64,000 bases of DNA from Adiantum capillus-veneris (lineage: Eukaryota > Streptophyta > Polypodiopsida > Polypodiales > Pteridaceae), in NCBI GenBank assembly GCA_014529385.2, contig CM043944.1:74365384-74429383 (forward strand), given 5' to 3'. Below, one piece after another: positions 33,436 to 45,293 of the stretch. The stretch's first letter is position 1, and each line of letters opens with the position of its first letter. The translations under genes and the position numbers were made by a program. The notes under the pieces are model-generated. The model did not search any database, was not told the origin of the DNA, and worked only from the letters and a program-made list of their open reading frames with translations.

Positions 33436-34307
33436 TGTTGGGAAACAAGCAAATTGAAACACCTCTATAGTGATGTCACCCAAGAGCGTTGAAAGAGAAC
33501 TACAAGACACAAAAAAATTTGCCAAATCCTTTTGAAACACCACAAGTCCAACAAGAGTTGACCCTTGGGAATTTACTAGCCGTCGCCCACCCAAGAGACT
33601 ATGTCACATAGGAGCAAAACCCTGTCAAATCACGGATTTATAGCACACGCCGACCAATGCAGATGAAGACAAGAGCCTCTCCTTTAACAATCAAGAATCA
33701 CAAACCCATAAATTCAACATCAATTCCACAATTCATACATACATGCCCTCCAATTCTGTGAGCACACAATTTGCCACTAGGCTGCCATAGTCATAACCCT
33801 GCAGAGAACTAGTCGTAACCTGATGAGCACAACTCCAATTGGGGCACTTTAAAGCTTGAGAGAAAGATTGAAAAATGACTAGCGATAAATCTAAATATGA
33901 CCAAAATTTATTCCATACGCAGCCATGAGAAAAATTGACGTGAACAGAAAGCTGTCCCAACACGACTACACGTAGAGAAGGCTAGTCGGGGCAAAAAACT
34001 GCATCCAAGAGCACCAAGGAGACACAACGAGCTAAAACCTGCAAATTTCTGATTTTTGGCTAAACCTTTTTAAGTTTTTACATGATTTTAAGTTATATAC
34101 AAGGCTCACTTCAAAAAACTCACTCACGGGCACTTACAGTAGCCCGACAGCTGTCACTAGACTAGCGACTTGCAGTGCATGTACACGTGCTTGCTAAAGC
34201 AAGCTAAAAAACCCACAAAAAGAAATCCCACATGCCCTTTTGACATTGGGCCTCATGTCCATATGTACATATTTACAAAAAACGGGGTGTCAGAAATGCG
34301 CCCAACA
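33436..34307 (-). repeat. 3' LTR of the minus-strand Tat-like element
   Basis: Its ends are tgttggg on the left and cccaaca on the right, a perfect 7-bp terminal inversion. On the minus strand a TATA-like ctataaat lies at 33643-33636. It sits directly downstream (minus sense) of an integrase C-terminal region, as a 3' LTR should. No 5' partner was found, because the element is truncated at 41255. Confidence 0.65.
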
Positions 34308-35500
34308 TAGTTTGCCACACCCTAGCCTGCTAGATCATTCATGATCAGCAGCACAAAAGAGATCCTGTAAACCACATGATGGAGTCTTCACTTCATCTTC
34401 ATCATTAGAAACATGATTAGAAAATTCTTCAAAAGAAGGCTCATCCTCAATCACAGTATCATCAACCTGGCAATATACTTCTTCAACCTGTAGCCATTCA
34501 CACGTGCTTTATGTGGGGTACCATCCAAGTCAGCAAGCTGATATGTGCCATTTGGAAACCTGTTTAAGACCAAGAAGGGACCTTGCCACTTGATTTGAAA
34601 TTTCTTTTGAAAAGTGCTATCAAGCTTACTATTGTAACGAAGCACCATGTCACCCTTCTTGATGTCCTTGTTCTTTACCTTTGCTTGATTCTTCTTCAAG
34701 ACCTACTCATAATGCTCAAAAGCTAACACCCTATCCAATTGTACACATTGAAAATATAAAATTATTTCCTTGAATTCATCATTGGGATCTTCTTCAAGCT
34801 TTAGCATCATCTTCAAGGCTGGTATCTCCACCTCAATAGGAAGTAAAGCCTCTTTGCCAAAAACTAGATGGAAGGGAGAAAAACCAGTACCTGATTTGAT
34901 GGCAGTCCCATACGCCCATAGAGCACAAGGTAGCTCTAAATCCCAAGTCTTCACATTGTTTCTTTTCATCTTTGTAAGCATCCTTATGATCTCTCCATTA
35001 AACCTTTCATTCATGCCATTGCATTGGGGATAATATGGAGTAGTAAACCTGTGATGCACATGAAGCTTTTCACATAGATAGTCCACCAACTCTCCCCTGA
35101 AACCTGGACCCTTGTCAGAAAGTAACTCCAATGGCATGCCAAATTTGCAGCAAATATCTTCATATATGAATAAGGAAACATCTTCGTGATGTGTTTAACA
35201 GCTTTGACTTTGGCCCACCTGGATAGATAGTCAACATTAGTAAGTATGTAACATTTGCCTCTAGCTGTCATAGGTAGAGGACCTATTGCATCAATACCCC
35301 ACTTCTCAAACACATCATAAGCCACAATGGTGCCTCTAATTTCTGATTTGAGAACCCTATTTTCCATGATTTGACACTCTTTACAAGACTTTCACCAATG
35401 ATGAACATCACGTTGAACACTTGGCCACACATAACCCTCCTGCAAGACTTTATGCAAAGTGATCTTTGAAGCAAAGTGACCACCACAAGAACCCTCATGA
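34308..35500 (-). pseudogene. Integrase of minus-strand Tat-like element
   Basis: Zinc domain near 35500-35365 (GGHFASKITLHK, then CKECQ, with a stop in the W-x-K segment). The core has D in GIDAIGPLPM, then a frame change near 35150, D in LLSDKGPGFRG, and E in NGMNERFNGE. The C-terminal module at 34699-34451 contains GDMVLRYNSKLD and WQGPFLVLNRFPNGTYQLAD. An acidic tail runs to the LTR. All three catalytic acids are readable, but the frame changes at least twice. Confidence 0.85.
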
Positions 35501-36489
35501 TTCTCCTCTAAAATTTGTTAAATTTCCTCTTTCCAAGACACTTTTCTCATCACAATATCAGCCCCCTTCATATATAAGGCATCACCAAGTAGCACATACC
35601 TTTTGGCACGACGTAGGAAGGTGTATTTTTTTGGCTTCTCCAACTCTGATGGAAGCATACCTGTTTGTAGAAACTCTTCCTCCCTCTCTGAAGCTTCCCT
35701 TCCCAAATAAAGAGGAGAATCAGCACTTATCACATACAGTTGACCAATTGAAGCTTGCGCTGCACCATGTGCTTCTTCATTTTGAGACCTGTCCACATGC
35801 CTTAAACTCCAAGCTTCAAAATGCTTAAGCAGATTCTTCACTTGAAAACAAATATTTGTCAGCCTTGGATTCTTACTTTTCCATACCCCAATTACTTGCT
35901 TAACCACCAAAAGAGCATCACCTCTTACCCTCACACGACGGATGCCAAGCTCAAGGCAAAGGTTGAGACCTTTCTCCAAAGTAGCATATTCAGCTTCATT
36001 GTTGCTTTGTGCTGTAAGCTTCAAAGTCCTTTTAGTCACCAAAGCACCTTGAGGATCATAAACTACCACACCTCCTGAAGCTTCACCATGCGCTTTCCTG
36101 TAAGAGCCATCAAAAAACAATAGATAGGCATTGTCTATGTCAAGAGCTTCCATGTGTTGCTTCTTCACTGCATCCTCCTTAAGAAGAAGAGGGATTTCCT
36201 TATAGGTAAGCAAATCAGCCAATGTAGCCCTTGTACTCTCCTCAACAAGAAAAGAGAATTGGAATTCCTGTAGCTCCACAATCCACTTCATGAGCCTCTT
36301 TGACAAAGTAGGGCTTTTCACCAATTGAGGTAGAAGAGTGTAGCTAGTGAGGAATGTGAATGGTCTAGGGAGAAGGTAGTGCCTAAACCTTCTACATGCA
36401 TAAATCACGCTTACTATAATGAGCTCTGCCTCAGTATAGCCTCTTTCCACCTCTAGCTTCACCCTGCTAGCACAATAGATAGGCTTCAT
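35501..36489 (-). pseudogene. RNase H tether and second RNase H, minus-strand Tat-like element
   Basis: A long open frame begins in the first RNase H (KPIYCASRVK, TEAELIIVSVIYACRRFRHYLL) and passes the tether (LMKWIVELQEFQFSF). It then enters a second RNase H: L-L-F-F-D-G-S-Y-R-K, S-N-N-E-A-E-Y, R-G-D-A-L-L-V-V-K-Q, and HVDRSQNEEAHGAAQAS. The catalytic Asp, Glu and Asp are all present. It is the best-preserved dual-RNase-H segment in the window, about 320 codons without a stop. Confidence 0.88.
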
Positions 36490-37620
36490 GTAGTGAGAAT
36501 TGTTACCTCATTGAAGAAGCATAGCTCCAATAGCATCCTCACCTACTGATGGATTCACACAAAACTCCTTATCCCAATTAGGAGCTTGCATAGTAGGAAG
36601 AGAACCAAGAACCTCTTTGATACCTTTAAAAACCTCTTCACATTCATTTGTCCATTGTAGAGGATCCAACCTTGCTACTTGTTGTAGAGGATAAAGAAGT
36701 TGAGAGGACAAAGGAATGAACCTTTCTATATACTTCACCTTTTGAATAAAAGTAGAAAGTTTCTTTGTATCTTTAGGTGATGGGAGAAGCACCAAATCCT
36801 TCACTTTGTCAGGATCCGCTTCAATCCCATTCTATGAGATCATATGCCCCAAAAACTTCACTCTTGGTTGAGCAAGATGACACTTCTTTGGGTTGAGTTT
36901 ACCTCCACTTTCATCATATTGCTTCAATGCCATCCCAAGCTTTGCACAATGATCCTTTCTAGAGCTATAAACACAAAAGTCATCAATAAGATCCTTCACA
37001 AACTTGCCAAGAAAGAGAGAGAACACCTTGTTGACGCGCTTTTGATACCACACACAGCCATTCATAAGACCAAAAGGAAGCACACAATAACAAAAGCATC
37101 CCCATGGCGTGATAAATGTGGTCTTCTTTTGATCTTCCAAAGCCAAGGTGAGCTGAAAATATCCAGAGAATCCATCACATACGCTATACCTCTCATGCCC
37201 TGCAATAGAATCAAGTATGTCATCTATGAAAGGAAGAGGGTACATATCCTCATATCAACACATTAAAATCAACACATATCCTCCACTTTCCATCCTTCTT
37301 GGGTGTGACAACAACAGGACTCACCCATTCACCAGTATTCACAGGACATATGAAACCTGCTTCAAGAAGCTTGTCTACCTCTTCCATTAAAGCATTAAGT
37401 TGTACCTGTCGCATTCTTCTTAGCTTTTGGCGTACGGGCTGAGCTCCTTCCTTGATTGGAATGTGGATTTCCTTTCCCTTAAAGCCTCTAATTTCCTCAT
37501 AAGAAGTGATGAATAAATGGGGAAATTGTTGTATCATATGTAGGTACTCACCCTTCTCATGACTAGTCAAGTCTGGAGACAACATACCTTGTGAGTGGCA
37601 TAAAATGGTAACCATCTTTT
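36490..37620 (-). pseudogene. Reverse transcriptase of minus-strand Tat-like element
   Basis: Fingers at 37615-37250 (LLEAGFICPVNTGEWVSPVV, WRICVDF) lead into a frame break at about 37248. The palm at 37245-36832 has YSVCDGFSGYFQLTLALEDQ and the catalytic D-L-I-D-D-F-C-V-Y-S, where the Asp pair is intact. The thumb and first RNase H start lie at 36804-36508 (LPSPKDTKKLSTFIQKVKY). An intact catalytic centre contrasts with the dead relative at 31.4 kb. The 5' edge is bounded by an insertion at 37620. Confidence 0.85.
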
Positions 37621-39600
37621 TGCAACATTTGCCAGCCTACTCAACGTCCTCTTCCTCATATGTGTATATATTTTTCTACGCTATTAAGTTATCTAGAGTA
37701 AATTCCCCCTCTTCGTTTAACCTTTGTGGCGACACATACATTATACTCTTCCCAAAAATGTCACCTTAGTCATATATTTATATTACCACCCTTTTCTTTT
37801 TTGCTTTGTAAATAGAATAAGCATACAATAACCAACTATATACCCCCAAACTTTCTTACCTCTTGTGAATTAGTAGTAGAAAAATAATATATCCATCTTC
37901 CACCCAATATAGATAAATTCCCATGGAAATCAACTCTCCACTTGTCTTTACCAAAGACTATGGTCCCTCTCTACAAGTCTTCTATGCCCCCTACATAGGT
38001 GGCCCAATATCTCTTAAGAATATACATATAGTTTCTCTCCTTTCAAAAACGACTCCAATTGTATATTATTTTCACAATAATATTGGGCCCTCCTCTATTT
38101 GTTTAAGCATCATAGCCTTTTGAAAAAGCATGATTCCCCTTGGATGCATACAAGCAAAGGGCCCATACAAGAAGACTTGGAAGCAAAAGGTTCCCTAGCC
38201 TAGTGTGGACCTTCCAAACCGAATTCCTTGGTGCATGGGCATGAATAATAGTCCAAATTCATATCAAACATGTTGAGAAGGTCAATTCTGCCTTTTGAAG
38301 CATGTCATTCCGAGCTACAGTTAAAAAGTTATGGTCAAAATAGTGTAAATCTGTCAGCTTCGCAGTAAAAGGGAACTGTAAATGAAGTAAATCAAGAGGG
38401 TGAGATCTTATTTTTTCCCTACTCATCTTCTAGAAGAGCAATGAGTGTTCAAGGTCACTTGCATGTGATGGGACCAACCTAAAGATGCTTTCTAAATGCC
38501 AAGACAGACAAGTTGAGATACCCCGCAGGAGCCACCCGTAGGGCCTCATGGTGGGTCCCACCTACATTATGCACCCCTATGGAGCGTTCACGGTCTAAAA
38601 TGATATTTTTGGTGAATAAATAGTCCCTTTTATGTCCAATATTCAATGAGTGGTCAAAGGACACTTAATTAGGTCTAATCACTTACTCTAATTAAGTGTA
38701 GCATAATCCCACTCCTACACAACTATAAATAGACCCCCTTGGAGAGACTCAAGGACACACACATATATTTTCAACTTCATGTTGTTTCTTGATCAATAGT
38801 AGAGAAAACCCCAACCCTCCCTCTTTCACATCCTCCCTCCTAACCCTCCTCTTTGGAGGAAGTGCAACTCTATTCTCCACTCTTTCCATTCTACAATATC
38901 TTACTCCATCAACCCAATAAATCATTTGTAGCACCTCAATAACTTGTAAATACATCATGATCTCTCTCATGGTTATGCTAATGATCATGAAATCATCTTC
39001 AAAACTTTCAAGTGTCGCAATTCGTGATGGTTAGCCAGCGTCTGTCCTCCCCTTAAAAGGTGTGCGAAAAATCAAGTAAGTGTTCTATTCTCAATTTACC
39101 ATTGGTTTGTTTCTCCACACTTATTCAATTGGTCTAAAGAAATTTCTCACTCCAACTCTCTTTTGCTTCATTACATATGCATGTGGCTACCTCTCATGGT
39201 GATTTTATTTGTGTCACGGCATTGCATAGATGGAGATGAGCTCTCTATGCAAAGTGTGTTAGTTTGATGTAAGGGATTCTCTTGTGTGTTTGAGAGGCAA
39301 GTCTTGTGCGCATGATTTTTTGATGAGTGCTTGAGAGAGGAAGAGTTTGGATGTATTATGGGTATTCTTATGGGGAGAATGGTGAATGCTATTCCACAAA
39401 TTGCATATTTCATTTTGATGCATGGCATTGGGTTGCATAATCGTTGATGGTGTTCAAGTGTCCAAAGTGTATATAGAGTAAGGGGGTTTTCAAAGTGTGT
39501 TGCTTGAGTGGGTGAGTGCAAGTGTTATTTTGATTGGTTTTCTTCTCCACTCCCAAAATAAGGTGGTGCCCCAAGTAGTGTGCGTACCTCTTTACGAACA
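37621..39600 (+). repeat. Probable solo LTR (2 kb) between protease and RT
   Basis: This insertion separates the protease (ends 39631) from the RT (starts 37615) of the minus-strand element. Proposed ends are tgcaacattt and cgaaca (TG...CA), flanked on both sides by tttt (37617-37620 and 39601-39604). That is one base short of a 5-bp duplication. On the plus strand it has a TATA box tataaata at 38724-38731 and no coding region. Part of it (38130-38620) recurs inverted and diverged at 25490-25920. The boundaries are my best reading, not proven. Confidence 0.5.
38724..38731 (+). promoter_or_regulatory. TATA box of the solo LTR
   Basis: tataaata in the context aactataaatagaccccctt, about 1.1 kb into the proposed LTR. 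This context is typical of a retrotransposon polymerase II promoter. Confidence 0.5.
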
Positions 39601-39604
39601 TTTT

Positions 39605-40464
39605 GTGAGGGTAGGCCCATTGGTTTGGGTTTAGAGGCCCCATTTCAAAAAGCTCGCCCTCACTTGTATCAGCTCCTGTTTGACATTAGGTTGAAATTTG
39701 GGTTGCATCAGCTCTTCAATTTTCTCATAAGGACCAGAGATATCCTCATTCTCCATAAGGCCAAGAAATCTTCGTTTCTCATCATGCTCTTCTTCAAGAA
39801 ACAAGGAGGAAACATCTAGATCACTATCGCTGCTATCTTCCACTTCACTGCCATCATCCCCATTGTCTTCTTCTTCACTTGAGTACTCTTCTTCATCACT
39901 TTTCTCATCAAAATCAGAATCCAAAGATTGCTTGCTATCCATGTCAAACCTCTTCTTATCACCCCTTCTATTGTAGAGAGTGATGGTACCATGTCCCCAA
40001 TCCTGTATAGCTTTGGTTGCCTGTAACCATGGTCTTCCAAGGATGAGAGGGAAAGCACCAATACCCGCGGGCATAACATGGAAATTGACCAGCACTTTAA
40101 CATAAAATACATCCATCTCCAAGTCCTTTACAACTCCCAAGCACCTCACCCTTGATTGGTTGGCAAGCTTTATGCGAAAACCTGAATTCTTCACCATGTT
40201 GAGTCCCAACTTTGATACACAAGCTTGAGTAATAACACATACCTGTGCACCTCCATCAATATAATCCTCTCCAATGCACTTCCTCTTATGCCATGCATCC
40301 ATATTAGGGCATATATCAGATAGCTCATTCAAAGATAGGACTCTCACTGACCCCGTTGCAGGCTCCTTCTTCATGGGGTTGACTACGTGCTTCCATTGCC
40401 TCTTTAACTTGGGACACATCTCCATGAGTTTCCCAAAGGTAACATCAGCCTTTCTACCCACCAA
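39605..40464 (-). pseudogene. Aspartic protease of minus-strand Tat-like element
   Basis: An open frame of 277 codons. The protease motif Y-I-D-G-G-A-Q-V-C-V-I-T lies at about 40265-40230, with intact catalytic Asp. FHVMPAGIGAFPLILGRPWL follows, then a strongly acidic Asp/Glu/Ser segment and a linker leading toward RT (QELIQV). The linker is cut by the solo LTR. Gag is upstream at 40473 in an overlapping arrangement with one frame change. Confidence 0.8.
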
Positions 40465-41255
40465 ATCAGCCCTTAGAATATAATTTGGTTACCCTTCTCC
40501 CAAAGGAAAGTCAGATGTATTGTAATGTTTCCTAGGCTTTCTCTTCTTCTTCTCTTTACCTGTACCTGTTTCAACCTCTTTCCTCTTTTATGGCTGGGAC
40601 TTGCATCACTCATGTCATGATCTCTTGTAACCCACTTACCTATAGGCATGACCATAGCTCCCAAATCATCCTCTTTTTTCTCCAAACAAATTATGCTTAC
40701 CACTTTTGTTTTGCCCTTTTCTTCTGCTATCAATCCACTTGGTCCTGCTTCCCCTTTAATCTCAATACCATAATCTTGAGCTCGAGAAGGAATTTGTGGA
40801 GGAAGAGGAAACATGTCGCCACCCATTCTCTTTGGCTTGTCACATTGAGGGATTTTATGACCCCATTCATCACCACAATTGTAGCATTGAAACATATCCC
40901 CTCTTCCAGCCATGCCTCTTCCTCTACCACCTGTATAACCCTCATTTCTTCCATAAACACGTCCATATCCATAACTTGGACCTCTTCCACCTCCCATCAT
41001 ATGCACACTAAGATTCTTTATAAGACCTACAACCTCTTGCATCTCCTTGCGAAGGGCATTCACATCATGAGAAGCTTGTTGATCATAACTTGGCTCCCTA
41101 ATGAGGATGCTTGGTTGCTCTACCGCTTTCACTTCAAGCTTTGGCTCGACATTGATTCCAAGTTGATGAAGACGCTCTGCTTTCCACTCTTTATTCTTTG
41201 CAATTTCAACTGCCTCCTCAAAGGTCCTTGGTTGCTTAAGATCTACAACAAAGGT
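40465..41255 (-). pseudogene. gag C-terminal part of minus-strand Tat-like element
   Basis: It reads from about 41253 ([17 protein letters not shown]) through a helical segment and a Gly/Arg/Tyr-rich stretch to a zinc knuckle C-Y-N-C-G-D-E-W-G-H-K-I-P-Q-C. This knuckle has five residues between the second Cys and His instead of four. The capsid N-terminus is absent, because at about 41255 the sequence turns into the plus-strand gag of a different family. Confidence 0.75.
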
Positions 41256-42590
41256 CCTACTGGAGGACGAGCCAAGTCTTACTGTACATGAGTATAAGGA
41301 GAAGTTTTTGCGACTTCACAAGTATGCACCGGAAGTAGAAGGAGAGGCGTTGACAAACAAATTTATCGAAGGACTGCGTAAAGATCTGTATTATCAAGTA
41401 AAGGGTGCAGGGGCTACCGATTTTCTGGATGCTATTACGAAAGCCGAAAATTATGAGAAGAAGGTGAAGTATGAGAGCCGCAACCCTACTCCAAGCAGAA
41501 TTATACCTACCGGGCATAGAACGCAGAATAGGCCTTTCCAGACAAACACTGAGTTTCCCGGAAGGAATTTTACAAATAAGCAGAGAAGACCACCCAATAA
41601 TTTTTCAAATCAGAATCAGAATTTCAATAGAAATCAGAGTGCAAGTCAGAATGCTGTAAACAACCGCAATCAAAATTTGGGTCAGAATGATGCAAATCAA
41701 AACCAAAGAAGACGACAACCGCTGCGGTGGCAACATGATCCTGCTTTTCTAGAACGATCAAGGAGATTTGGGTTATTTTTCCGTTGCGGTGAGCAAGGTC
41801 GCAAGACGTTCGAATGCCCAAATAAGGAGATCGATCAGGCAGTTCTTGCACGAATGGAAGCCAATATGAATGCGATGGACACCACGATTGAGGAAGAGAG
41901 CAAGGAAGGTAAGTGCTCTGAAATTCCTATGAAATGTATGACAACGTCTGTTCATCATTTAAGGGAATCCGTTATAAGAATTCAGGGTAAGATAAAAACT
42001 GAAATTGTGAATTTTCTCATTGATTCGGGTAGTACGCATTGTTTTATGTCTAACAAGCTTGGGCAGACTTTGAAATTGAATTCTGATTCCCACATTAGGA
42101 GACCTGAAGAATTGGCCAATGGGAAGAAACATTATACACAAGGTCATATTCAAAACTTACCTTTTTTGCTGAACAAAGAGAAACATTCAGGAGAATTTTA
42201 TGTTATTGGCATGGGTGAACGGGATGTAATTTTGGGAATGGATTGGTTGGCTGCGAATCATGCATTGATTGATTGTGAGAGGGGTGAGTTGGTTTTTAAA
42301 AAAAGAGATGGTCATGCGATTAAAGTTGAGGAGAGGAATACTAAATCACTTCTGATTTCTGCCATGAAACTTTTGAGGGGGGTGAGACAAGGGTGTGAGA
42401 GGTTTCTTGTGTTTGCTAACGAGATTAAAGAGGATTCTGGGAATAAACAGAAAGAGGCAAATCCAGAATTTGTAGAGGATCTCTTACATGAATTTAAGGA
42501 TGTATTCCCAGAAGATCTTCCTGGTATGCCTCCGCCTAGAGCGGTAGACCACGTCATAGATCTATATCCCGAAGAAACACCTTATTCAAG
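41256..42590 (+). pseudogene. gag and protease of 41-45 kb chromovirus
   Basis: Reading starts mid-capsid ([19 protein letters not shown]), then [20 protein letters not shown], a long Asn/Gln/Arg-rich segment, and a degenerate zinc knuckle ([14 protein letters not shown], first Cys and the His lost). The protease [12 protein letters not shown] is at about 42015, with intact Asp, and DVILGMDWL follows. The frame from 41308 to 42966 is open for 552 codons, running into RT. The knuckle changes suggest loss of RNA binding. Confidence 0.85.
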
Positions 42591-43656
42591 GGCTCCATAT
42601 AGGTTCAATATTGATGAGCTTAAAGAGCTCAAGATACAACTTGATGATCTTTTGAAAAAGGGTTTCATTAAACCTAGTGTATCTCCTTGGGGCAGTCCTG
42701 TGTTATTCCAAAAGAAAAAGGATGGTACATATAGGTTATGCATTGACTACAGGGGGTTAAACAAACAGACCATTAAGAACAAATATCCTCTTCCTCACAT
42801 AGATGAATTGCTTAGCCATTTGAGTGGTGCCACAATATTTTCAAAGGTTGACCTTCATTCTGGCTACCATCAAATCCGCATTAAGGTCGAGGACATTCCA
42901 AAGACTGCTTTTCGTACACGTTATGGGCATTATGAATTTACAGTATCTTGCTTCTGGTTTGACTAATGCACCAGCAACCTTCATGTGCTTAATGAATAAT
43001 ATTTTTACCCGTATCTTGATGACTTCATTCTGGTATTCTTGGATAATATTTATGTGTATTCTACGAATGAAGAAGATCATGCATTGCACTTAAAGAAAAC
43101 ATTTGAGGTTTTGCGTGAACATAAATTGTATGCCAAATCAAGTAAGTATTCTTTTGCAAAGGATCAGATTGTGTATTTGGGAAGAGTGATTTCTAAAGAG
43201 GGGATTCACATTGATCTTGATAAAGTTAAGACTATGTTAGTAAGAGATGTAAGAAGCTTTATAGGTCTAGCACAATATGAGAGAGAACACATTAAAGATT
43301 TCTCTAAGATAGCAAGTCCTTTGACCGAATTGACAAAGAAAGACAAGGGTTTTGTGTGGACTTCTAGCTGTGAGATTGCTTTTGAGACCTTGAAGGCTAA
43401 AATAGCGGAAAATTGTGTTTTAAAAGTTCTTGAGATGGGCAAACCATTTGTTGTGTCCTGTGACGCTAGTGGTAAACAATTAGGTTATGTTTTGACACAA
43501 GAAGGAAGAGCGGTTGCATATGAGTTTAGGAAATTAAGACGACATGAATTGAACTATGCAACACATGATCTAGAATTGCTTGCTGTTGTTCATGCATTGC
43601 AGCATTGGCGTCATCTCTTGCTTGGTGTAAAATTTGACTTGCGTACTGATCATTAA
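42591..43656 (+). pseudogene. Reverse transcriptase and RNase H of 41-45 kb chromovirus
   Basis: Fingers and palm: [48 protein letters not shown]. Near 42950 and 43010 two frame changes occur around [15 protein letters not shown]. The catalytic motif reads V-F-L-D-N-I-Y-V-Y-S, so the second Asp is Asn. Thumb (YLGRVISKEGIHID) and RNase H (VVSCDASGKQLGYVL, THDLELLAVVHAL, LRTDH) follow, with a stop at 43654-43656 directly after TDH. Confidence 0.88.
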
Positions 43657-45050
43657 AACTTGAAGTATATTTTCACTCAGCCATTGTTAAATAACAGACA
43701 AAGAAGATGGATTGAATTGCTGGCTGAGTATGACTTTGATTTGAAGTATTTGTGTGAAAAAGAAAATAAAGTTGCACATGCATTGAGTCGTAGGTCCATG
43801 TGTAATTTGTTGACTGTTGTGCGATCCAATTTGATTGATGAGATACATGCTGAAGTTGAAAATGATTCCTTTTATATGCCTATTTTGAAATTCTTGCGTG
43901 AGAATATTGGTGAGATGTATGAAAACAGATATCACTTGTATAAGGGAAATCTATATTGTTATGACCGCTTGTGTATTCCTGCAAATTCTTCTTTTAAGAG
44001 TCAAATTCTGCATGAGTGTCATAATTCACCTTTTTTTGGTCATACTAGATTAAATAAGACATATGAAAAGATTAAAACCTCATTCTTTTGGCCGTGTATG
44101 AAATTGGATGTTAAGAATTATGTGCGTGAATGCTTTCAATGTCAACAAGTTAAAATTGAACATAAGAGGATGCCTGGTGATCTTCAACCCTTAGACATTC
44201 CTTTACAGAAGTGGGAGTCTATATCCATGGACTTTATCATTAGACTTCATAATACTCGCGGAGGGTATGACTCGATCTTTGTGGTGGTAGATAGACTCAC
44301 AAAACAGGCTCACTTCTTTCCCGTGAAAATAACTGATACTGCTTTGACCATTGCACGCTTGTTTGTGAAAGAGATATTTCGTTTGCATGGCATGCCCAAG
44401 AGCATAGTGTCTGACAGATATTCTAAGTTCACTTCTCATTTCTGGAGAGCGACTTTTGACTCTATAGGTACCCAGTTACGCATGTCTACTACTTTTCATC
44501 CTTAAACCGATGGGGAAACGGAGAGAGTGAATCGTATTTTAGAAGATATGTTACGAATGTATGTCAATGAAAACCAATCTAATTGGAATGAATATTTGCC
44601 TTTGGTTGAATTTTCATACAACAGTTCATATCATTCATCGATTAGGATGACTCCGTTTGAGGCAATGTATGGCTATAACTGTCCCACACCTATTAATTTT
44701 CTTAACTCGAGGAACAAGGTAGAACTGTCATGTGAGATGCTTGAGAAAATGGATAACGAGTTGGCCAAAACCAGGGGGAATATTAGAGAAGCTCAAAAGA
44801 GACATAAATTGTATTATGACAAGAAACGTCGTGTTGTAGAGTATGAAACTGGTGATATGGTTTTCTTAAAGGTCATTTCTGAGAAGTCTCATTTGATTCT
44901 TGGAAAAGATAGAAGATTGTCTCCAGGATTTGCTGGGCCATTTAAAATTTTCAAGCGCATTGGTTCATTAGCTTACAAATTGGAATTGCCTTTTCATGTT
45001 AAAGTGTATCTTGTATTTCATGTGAGTTTATTGAAAAAAGTATGTTCCTA
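43657..45050 (+). pseudogene. Integrase of 41-45 kb chromovirus
   Basis: Long open frame with the end of RNase H (KVAHALSRRS), zinc domain (H-E-C-H-N-S-P-F-F-G-H, C-F-Q-C-Q), core D in SISMDFIIRL and D in SIVSDRYSKF. A single TAA after T-F-H-P (44503-44505, Gln expected) precedes E in TDGETERVNRIL. The second part (44527-45051) carries YDKKRRVVEYETGDMVF, FAGPFKIFKRIGSLAYKLEL and HVSLLK. One nonsense codon separates two otherwise well-kept halves, so decay is modest. Confidence 0.9.
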
Positions 45051-45293
45051 ATAAGAATCATGTTTTTCAAGACAACTCTAAGTTGCAAGATAACGGAATA
45101 TTGACTGTAGAGCCAGACTTAGTGCTAGATAGGCGTGTTATACATATGAGAAATAGAGACATTGTGGAATTTTTGGTTAAGTGACAGAACTATCCAGTAG
45201 AGGATGCAGCATGGGTTGATCTTAGTGTTTTGCAAAGATAATTTCTCTCTCTTACCAACTTTGAGGACAAGGTTAATTTTGATAAGGGGAGAA
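45051..45293 (+). pseudogene. Chromodomain and 3' end of 41-45 kb chromovirus
   Basis: After two stops the frame gives VEPDLVLDRRVIHMRNRDIV, EFLVK, then a stop where Trp is usual, then QNYPVEDAAWVDLSVLQ. This is the chromodomain core with its Trp codon mutated to TGA (45182-45184). The purine tract gataaggggagaa precedes the LTR start at 45294. Confidence 0.8.

Larger units (their letters stand above)
41256..45293 (+). mobile_element. 5'-truncated chromovirus (Ty3/gypsy)
   Basis: Plus-strand element with gag, protease, RT, one RNase H, integrase and chromodomain, followed by a purine tract and LTR. It lacks its LTR, primer site and gag N-terminus on the left, where it meets the oppositely oriented Tat-like gag. 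It is a different family from the 2-24 kb array (protein sequences diverged throughout). Confidence 0.85.
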
